A DNA stretch of 64,000 bases, from the NCBI GenBank assembly GCA_964020085.1, contig OZ026601.1, positions 8,673,835 through 8,737,834 on the forward strand, written 5' to 3'. Source of the stretch: Micromussa lordhowensis (lineage: Eukaryota > Cnidaria > Anthozoa > Scleractinia > Lobophylliidae). The translations under genes were made by a program, and so were the position numbers. Position 1 is the first letter of the stretch, and each line of letters starts with the position of its first letter. This document shows, piece by piece, positions 21,501 to 31,204 of this stretch. The notes under the pieces were generated by a model. It was not told the origin of the DNA, ran no database searches, and worked only from the letters and a program-made list of their open reading frames with translations.

Positions 21501-24500
21501 TTGCTTTGATTTTCCTGGCGCTTTGTCAAATGAAACAAATGATCCATTAGGACATTTCTTGCAGCTTTCTCCAGCGTAACCGACACCATCAGAGTAAAAT
21601 CATCCTGCAAAGTGAGTTATGTTCTCAATACTTATAAAAAAAACAGTACCACATTTTGGCACGGAAACATGAAATCTACTTCTTTAAAAACTAGTGTGGG
21701 GCTTCCGATCTCATCAATTTTCATCTCAAACTACCGGGCGTCTGGAAAACCCGAATAGCGAGTAGCGAATAGTCGCGAACAACGACTAGCCACAAGTACG
21801 AACAGTGAAAATAGCCGAAAAACCAGTGAAAAATCAGTCGCAGGGAAGACTGTATAACTTACCTGCGGGACATTGTGTGCATCCATCAGTTCCTCTTGTG
21901 AAAGTATTGGAAAATGTGCCCAGAGGACAAGGTAATAATATAGCGGCGTCGTTGGCAGAGACATCTAACCTTCTGAATCCCGAAGCCAAGAGCGCAGAAA
22001 TGAGGTACTGACTGTCATCGGAATAGGGATCTCGAACGTGGATAGCTTCTTTTAGGGAATTAACAGGATTCCTGCGATAAGATAACTTGTTAGATTACAA
22101 AAGCAACATCATTAACTCTTATTGTTTATATTTTCATGTTTTAATTAAAAAATGGTAAGAGATCACAATACGATATTTATTTATTTTTAAACGTTCCTAT
22201 CCATTTTGGAGAATATGTAATCTAGAATTCGAAACAAGGAGAAAAAATAGGCCAACTGCGTTGTTCAATTGCGATAAACCTTTTCGGCAGGCCTCACTCA
22301 CTCTTAAAGCTACTTTTTATATGAAAATATAGTGACTGACAATAGACCAATTTCGATATATTAAACTTCACTTTAAAACAATAGACCTCAGCACGAGGCT
22401 CCGGGGAATAAACCCCACAAACTCTGTATTCATTCCCCAGAGCCTTGTGCTGAGGTCTATTGTCTTAGGCTGAATTTCAATATATCGAAATTGGTCTATT
22501 ACGGTGGATGCGTATCCCATTCTCTTCTGTTCCAGTGGGCCAAAAGTTGCGCTTCGCTTTTTAGATTCCGTGTTGCTTCAATTCGGCCGGCCTCGTCTTT
22601 GATGCATCCTGCCAGCTCGACGCTTAGCGATTGTTGACGGAAAGCCATACCAACGAAGTACGGCTAAAAAGAGGCGAGACAGTCTTCGACACAAGTGCGA
22701 CTCTTGTTTTAACTCAAGCTTAACGGGTATATTAATGGTAATTGGTAATGAAACCTTCCAGAGTACATGGGAAAACAAATAAATGAAATCTACTGACAGA
22801 TGTATTGTGACTTGAGAGAACTGATTCGAAAAGTAGATCACGTTTGTAATTGTTCTGTTTTTTATCGTTCTAAAAAGAAAAATAGAATTCACGGTCAGTA
22901 TCAGCTTAGGAGCGCTATGTTTGAGCTAAACTTCTATAAATAGCATTTATGTCTAAAAAAGAATACGTCACATTTGAGATTCTTGGACTCTGTGGCCAAG
23001 GAAGAAATCTAAGCTCAATATCTTCAGCTTCGTCCGGAGCAAGTATCTGTCACAAAGATATTACATACAGAAAAGTTAAGGTGGCTCCATTTCTTTTTTC
23101 AATTTTGTTTTGGATGAGAAAAATATAAACTTTGATTGAGATCAACGTCCGAGCTTGCCCTACAACCCAACTTTAGTGACATATGACCAAAATATTATTT
23201 CTTAGCAATTTCCTAGCTATAGCATCATGTATTTCCTTAGCAACGATAAGATGAAGTCTTCAAGATTCAAGTTATAATTTTCTCACAAAATAGTCAAATA
23301 GAAGTACTTTGGAGCATAAATGGCGGAACAGAGAATTAACTCTGGAGTGTAAATTTAAGTGCTAATTGAACCCATGAATAACCCACTGGGCGTTAGCCCT
23401 AGTAAAGGGAATCAGGGAACCACACGAGGTAAAGAAAAAATCTTTTGAACTCGGTGGGAATCGAACCCACGACCTCCGGATTAGATCTACCGTTACTCTG
23501 CCGACTGAGCTACGTCTCTGTCCGACCTCGTAGCCAATTTAAGATGCGCACTAGTTTTTGAGAAAGTTGGTCGATCGTAAGACAACAGTTAAAATCCATC
23601 AAATATTTTCGCTCGTGCGCGATCGTTTTATTTCTCTTCTTTCTGAATATTTATCAGCTAAAACTAAGAAATATCTGAGTGATTTTCCCCAATCAGTCAA
23701 AACCGCGCGTGTTGTGAAAAATGTTTGAAGGATAATAGACACAATAGCCTCCATTTGGCGCGAAAATATGCTCGCATAGTTGTTCTTGGACATCATCTGT
23801 TCCTCGAAGCTCGCAGTTTTCCTTGAGCTATGCTTTCGAAAAACCGTTCGCTTCTCCGAACAGATAATTTCCGTAGACAAATATCCGAGCATATTTTCGT
23901 GCCAAATGGTGCCATTGTTTATATATCTTGGGCGCGAAAGACACAAATAGGAGATTGTCTTCCGGTGCCACCTCAGAATGCAAAGAAATTAGGCGGAACA
24001 CGTTAACTTACATATCCATTCCATCTCTGATATTGACCCATCTGAAAGCTTCTGGTTCGATTGTCTTTAAAGGATTATCCGAGAGCATTCTTCAATTATA
24101 AAAGCAAAAAAGTACATTTATGCAGCATAATAGTAAAATGCTCAATATCTATTAATTGTTAATCTGTTAATTTTCCTACCCTAAAACAACTTTTAGCGTT
24201 TGTAAAATCACCAGCATTTGCTCTACACAAATTTCAATCAGAAACGTTTTTAAAAAAACAAAACAAACAAACAAAAATGGTCTCACTTGCGCGGAAAGGA
24301 CAAGCTGCAAAATGGTTCAATACAGTATGTTATCGAAAGTAGACTGCGTAGCTGACGGAAGAGATGTCGATAATAGAGAGTTTAAGAAAATCACAAACCA
24401 AAGATATAGGGCTTGTTTACAAGGAGGAGTGGTTACCCTAGCAAGCGGCCAGTTAACCCTAGCTGGTGGGAAAAAGATAGCCCGAGTTTACATGCAAAAT

Positions 24501-27500
24501 TTCACAGGTAAGGTAACCCTACGATTGCAACCTGGGACAACTTAATGTGCGGTCACACTAGCTCAATGGGCCTGGAAACAATTAGAAAGTTAACCTGGGT
24601 AGGCGGGTTAACCCTACCTGGAGTGTTTACAAGGGAAAAGGTTAACTGCCTGCCAGGGTAACCCTAGCACGCAGATAGGTTAACCCGCCTACCCAAGTAA
24701 CCCTACATGTAGCTGCCTTGTAAACACGACAAAGAAAAAAGAGAAAATGTGCGAGTGCTAGGGTAACGCGCTTGCCAGGGTAACCCTCTCTCCTTGTAAA
24801 CAGGCCATAAATATGATGAGCAGAACAATGGCTGTGCGTTATAATTCTTGGTACAGTTCTTCGGCGTCTTCTACAAAACAACAACGTGATATGGCTAAAC
24901 TCTGCGTTGTCTGGGGAACGCTTAACCACGACGGTCAATTTTTTAAATCATCCCTGTGTCCTAGATTCAGTTTCGTGAAAGTTTTGACAGTGATAAAGAA
25001 AGGAAATGACTTTAGAGTATCACGAGACTCCTAGATAAAATATATTATATAAGGTAATTGAATATACTTTCAGGAGCACAAATTACAGTAAAGCATTAAG
25101 ATTTCGCTTCACCATGCAATATCAATAATTTCGATGGTATCGAAAATGGCGGAGGCCTACTAGGGTCCTTTAACGTTGTGTAGTGCACTGACAACAACAA
25201 CAACATCGCTGATACTCACAACACATGATATTCGTCCGGACTGACTTTGTAGAAGGCTCGACGTGGAATTTTCTCTAGTCGATTGGCACTCAGGAAGCTA
25301 GGAATTGACAGGAAAAATACGTTGCTGTTGACAATGATAATTCACATAATTAACCCTAAGCAGCCTGCGCTTTGTTTTGGTGTTCGTGAGCGTGGTGAGA
25401 GGGTGGGGAGGGAAGCTGCTCAAAGCCCCCATCCCTCCCCCATCTATTTTCAAAGTTATTCACGTGATTGTAATCAATCGTCCATGACAACTAAAGGATC
25501 TGTTCAGTTATTTCATATTGACGTGTCAGTCATGCTCTATATCACGTCTTAATGATGTAACTATTTGAAATGCCCGCCATCTTGAATTTCAAAATATTTT
25601 CAGGAATGGCAGAACAACTCCGAAATTGATTTACATTGATTTTTGTGTAGAATATTTTTTATAATCCAAAGACTCACTAAAACACATGTTTAAGCTTTCA
25701 GTGTTAAAAACACTAAATATTTGTAAAGAGGGAAAGAAAAACGTCAAGTGACAGGAACAAATAACTGACACACCAAAATGTTCCCAGATAAATTTTGACA
25801 TTTAGGGGGTTAATTACAAAGAGTGGGGTCAAGATATAACAGGAAAATATCGGCCCAATGTATATTGACAGTACGAACTAAGTGCGTCCGTAAAAAAAAA
25901 ATAAAAAGAGCAATAACGGCCTTTAGTACGGTTCGAATTCCACGATTACGGAACGGAATCTACGACACCAAAAACCTCAAACATGCTCTTATTCATGATT
26001 AAAACGGTAATTTTTAGTGTAGATTATCTCCAGGTTGATTTATTGTCAAGTATGTAAATATGTGGCACATTTGTCTAAGCCCCAAGCCACAAGCCAGTTT
26101 TACCGGCTCAATTACGTCTCCTTCAAGGCATTTTCTACTTGACATAAATGTAACACTGGAAACGTTTGGGTCTACCTCGGTGTAATAACCTGTGAAGTTT
26201 TTCTTTGTTTTGTAGCTATTGTTAGGGTTAGGGTCTATTATCTTGACTTCTTCGTTTTCTTTGTTTTACGTCACTGGTGAGTGCTACAGGTTCTTACACC
26301 GAAGATGAGCAAAACGCTTTGTATATGCTGCAGTTGATACTGTTTATAATATATGACTTTTAGACTGGTAGTGTAGAGCATGTAACGGTGTGTGCGCGTG
26401 ACCGCCTTAGTATCGTGACCAGGTACCTTGGTATCCGGTTACTAAGATCGCCCGAAAACTGAAGCGAAAAGCAAAATATTCGAATCAAACAGTTAAACGT
26501 CGTTTCTTCTTGTACCTCCGTAGTGTGTAAAAGTAGCCAATCGCACACGCTGTTAGAATAAAGTATAACAACTGTCCTCTCTTGTTATAACGCAGTGTCT
26601 TCTACTGTTGTATTCTCGCCTTGTTAAAATGTTCACCAGGGCGAGTGGTTGTTCGAAAGCAGGTTAACGTTAACCCAAGATTAAAATTTATTTCTTGTAT
26701 AAAAAAGTGTCTTTTACTGTCTATTTTTTTTTGCGAAGTTTGAGATTCTTCAAACTCAAAACTGTGGGACAAACAATATAAACAGAAAACCTCACCAGAA
26801 CGTTACAAAAATAAAATCAAAATTCTCTCTAATCCTAGGTTAGCTTAATCGGGCTTTGAACAACCCGGCCCAGCGGCCCGTTTCTCGAAGGTCCCGAAAA
26901 GTTCTCGCACCCGGAAAACCGTAGCAAAATCTCGAAGCTTATGATTACAGAGCTGTTTTGTTAACATATTATTAATATAAACAGAGGTTCTCTTCACAAA
27001 AGAAATTTCAGGTATACATATCTCCGTTTTCAGATACAGATGAACTAAAAATGGCTTTAGGGGCCCGAAAAGTTTCCGGGGCTTTCGAGAAACGGACCCC
27101 TGGTAAGAGACAATCACCGATTTTTGGAGTAGTATATATTTTGTGATATTTCTAGTTACATCCATTGTGTAATTGTTGTTTCAAACAGTTGGACATCCTT
27201 CTCTTGCGAGCTCTTAAAATAACTAAAAGACCTGAAAACAAGAAACGTAAATACGTACAGACGAATAACAGAAGTGGTTCTTGCAAAGGTCTGTTTAGAT
27301 ATAAAGGCTATCATGTTGTGTTGCAGCATCCTGAAGTAGCAAAAGAAGTTAATGAAGAATTTTTCAGTTATCATTGATTTTACGAATGCCTCCAGCCCGA
27401 GAGCGGACTGCATATCTCTTTAGCTCTCAAAATAAGTAAAAAAGCTTTCTGTTATTGGCTTCTAATAAGTGTAATCTTTGAAATAAATTCGTGTTTTATT

Positions 27501-30500
27501 AAACAAGAAGTTATAGGAAAAACTAACTAGATTTGAATATATCAATAGTCCCTCACGACAACGAACTGCTTTATTTCATAAATAGTGTATTTTTGTCACA
27601 GGGAAGATACATTCAATTTCTGAATTGAATATCAAAGACATGATAGTTAACAAGATGTTCAGTTATCTTATATCCCAAAAATATAAGTCGAGATACTTGC
27701 AGGTATCTTAGCTTTGGTGTACCACAGAACAGGCACTTTGGCAAATACCGAATATTGTTGTAAGAAAGATCCCTACAAAGAGAAAGCAATCGTAAATTAT
27801 TCAAATTCTCTAAAATCTAATTGCTAGTTTCAGTGTCAAGCCATCAAAAATAGAAATTGTAACCATTTAATAAATAAAGTAGACGACCTGAGATTTGATA
27901 GATGATTGCAATATAAACAATCTCGCCAAGGTTTAGGTTTCTGCGGCGTTTTAAGCCTGCGTTATTCAGGGAAATGTTTCACCCGAATTTGTAGCGCTTT
28001 GTATCGAGATGCCTTGTTACTCAGGTTACTAAGGCTGAGGGAGTATACTGAGTGTAGGTGCCCACCTTATGCCTTTTTTGATGCACTTAAGGTGTGATTC
28101 GAAATAGTTTTCATTTTCCCGAGACAAGTTGACAAATTCTTTTCTAAATTATGTTTGGTTCATCGTATCACTATGAAATTTGGCACAGAAACTGAAAAGA
28201 AACATCATAGATTCATTACATGACATTCATTTCAGAAAACATGTTACCATAGCAACGATATGACGCATTCAGCTGAGCCCCTAAAATCGAAATCTATTGT
28301 CTTTTTTTTTTAAATTGGTCGGCGAAATCTTCTCAAACTGCAATATTATATGTCACCAGAAATGACCTTCAAAATATTTCAGTTTAAAAAAAATCTGTAC
28401 GGTAGATTAAGAAAAAATCCTCTTTTTGACTATTGTTCTTTTATTTTTTTTTCCTGCCTACAGAATTTTTTTAAAAATCGGACTATGTATGCAGCCAATT
28501 GATCCTGGTTATCACCGAAAAAATGAAAAAAATCCACCGAGCGGAAGCGGAAATATGAGCGATTAAAGTTATAAAAACTCCAAAATTTCGACACGGCAAG
28601 ATCAGCATTTGCGCATGTGCATCAACTGCACTCGCGAGATTAGGCTTGTTGATTTCGCAGTTGGCAGTGTTTTGTACATGTGATGTTTTGTTCTACAAGA
28701 TTCTAAAACAACTTATAATTGGGCGATTTTACCTTTCTCGGGGACCAATATGTGTTTAAAACATCAGTTTTTATCAAAGTACTCTATTATTTAAAAAGGA
28801 GGCCAAAGTACATCACAGTCGCCATATTTGTTACTTGGCTTCGTGGCTTTTAAAAACCGCGCCGCGCGCGAGATTAGAACCCAGTTTGCGCGCGCCATAA
28901 AACTATTTCGAACCACCTGAATATTTCGTTTTATCACACGAGACCAACTTACAGTATCCGCAACTCTCTCTGGTTTGCAAACTCTGTCTCTGGTAGAAAC
29001 GTAATAGCATTGGAAGACAAGCTTCTATAAAATTCAATAATACAATAGCGATAAGCGTAATAATAATATCAAACAAGGTTCAAGATTAATAGTTTACATT
29101 ATTACTTTTTGCTTTCTTTCGTTGTTACTTTTCTTGGTAAATCAAAGTGACCCATCAAAAGCGCCATACATTGCTGGTTATTTCGTTTACATAACCATAA
29201 ACGCATCCAATAAGGTTTCAACTCATGGATGAAACAGATTTCTTAGACTAGGAAATACCGCGACAGGTAGATCTGCAAACGCTTTTGATGACAAAGACTG
29301 TGTCAGTTATATTTACTTATATATAACTATTTCTATGAAACTTTGCACTTAAATTATTTAATTGTCCTTCGTTTTCCATGAGTAAATTACGGGCTTTGCT
29401 TGACTGCCCAAACACAAGCAATGCGATGTAAGACCAACTTTGTTATTGGTAAACTGTGAACTTCAGATTGAGACTGTGTAGTCCGCAGGTCTGGAGCTGT
29501 GTTCACACTAGGCCGAAACACGATTAGTCTGATCAGGAATAAAATATTTTTCGTTATGAAAAGTGTTCACATCAGACAGTGCATTGCGCGTAACAAGTTT
29601 AAAACATGATTATTCTGAGCATGATTGACGTAACCTCGCGAGGTAGTCTCAATCATCATCAGACCAAACACGTTCAAAGTGGCGGATAGATGAGGAGAGG
29701 AGGCGAGTGCCCAAAAGAACCAAAAATGGGACTATTATGAGGCCAAATAGCTAGTTGAAATATGGGCCGATGAAGAAATACAACGGCAATTATCAACGAT
29801 GGCTAAAAAGCAGAATCAGTATTTGGGAGAACATTGCCACAAAACGTAATGACAACGGTTACAAGCACCGCACTGCAGTGCAGCACTGCAGCATTGCAGT
29901 GCAAAACCTAAATTCATAACCATGCATAAAACGTGTTTGAAACCGACATCTGATGTTAACAAAGCAATAACAAACATGTTTAGGCGAAACATGTTTCCTC
30001 TAATCACGTTTCCGCTTTAATGCGAGCACAGCATAATAATGGTCAAACGACATCTTTTTTTGACAAGGTCTAGATCTTGCAATGTGGGCGACGTATTATG
30101 ACCTATAAAGGATCTTCAGAACAATGGAGGGAAGAGATTGCTAAAAGGAACTTGACCTCTAACTTAAAAACCACTTACACTATGGCCATAGAGTATGTGT
30201 AGGATAGCATGTACATGATTTCTACTAACTGCAGGTATTTTGGTGTCATTATGAATGATTGTAACGTCATTTATTCAATTTTATCGACTACACTTGTTTT
30301 TTGTCAATATATCCGGCAAGTTTGACATTATAACCACAAAACCTTTACAGGAAAGTGTTTGATAATATTGCGCCGTCTAATGGTAATTTGATTTTCATTA
30401 ACAACTGCAATGACGTCATATACATGCAGACATGACCCATCCGCCATATTACATTCTTGTGAATCTATTTATTTCTATTTATTCTATTTATGCAGTAACA

Positions 30501-31161
30501 GAAAAAAAAACACAACTGTAATCAATTATATGAGATAACCTAAAAATAAAAGGAAAAACAAAAACAAAAGAAGGGGACCGGGAAGAATGATAGTAGAAAG
30601 AGAAATAATGTTGGTACGGTTTCAATCCTCCATCATCGATTTTGACATTTTGACTTTCTCTTCAAATAAGCGTTAAATGACCTGAATTAATAAACAGTTT
30701 GACATGGAGCTATATTGTTAGATTAATTAAGTCAAAAATACATAATCTAACCAGAAAAGTCCTCTTTAAATATGTTATCTTTATCAATGAGAAAAAGATG
30801 CTGTTGTCTAACCCTTTCATAGCTCTGTATTTTACTTACAGTTTGTCCAATTTTGTCAGATTAACAAACACTCTAACAGGTAGATATCTTATAGCGTTTG
30901 AAGACAGATCTCTGTAAAAATCGACAACGGTTATGTGAAATTACAGCAATTAACGACGTTTTAAATTGAGTTTCTAGCTACGATTTTCGTTTATAATAAC
31001 GAGACAGCTAATATAAGGTTTGTAATGTAGTACGCTTTGATTAACTTACAACGCCCTCAGATTTGTCGGGTTGGCAAACACTGTTTCTGGTAGAGACCTT
31101 ATGGCATTTGAAGACATGTCTCTGTAATATTACAAAATAAAGGAAGAACTACCATTGTTTG

Positions 31162-31204
<43 letters not shown>

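Noticed and set aside
22972..23046. Alternative frame LAPDEAEDIELRFLPWPQSP for the receptor linker exon
   Set aside because: It would end phase 0, whereas the neighbouring exons need phase 2 on both sides; the same holds in copy B.
23450..23520. tRNA gene on the minus strand
   Set aside because: A and B boxes are present but the acceptor stem does not pair and a SINE tail follows.
26220..26236. Telomere-like GTTAGGGTTAGGG
   Set aside because: Only two units inside an intron; chance level.
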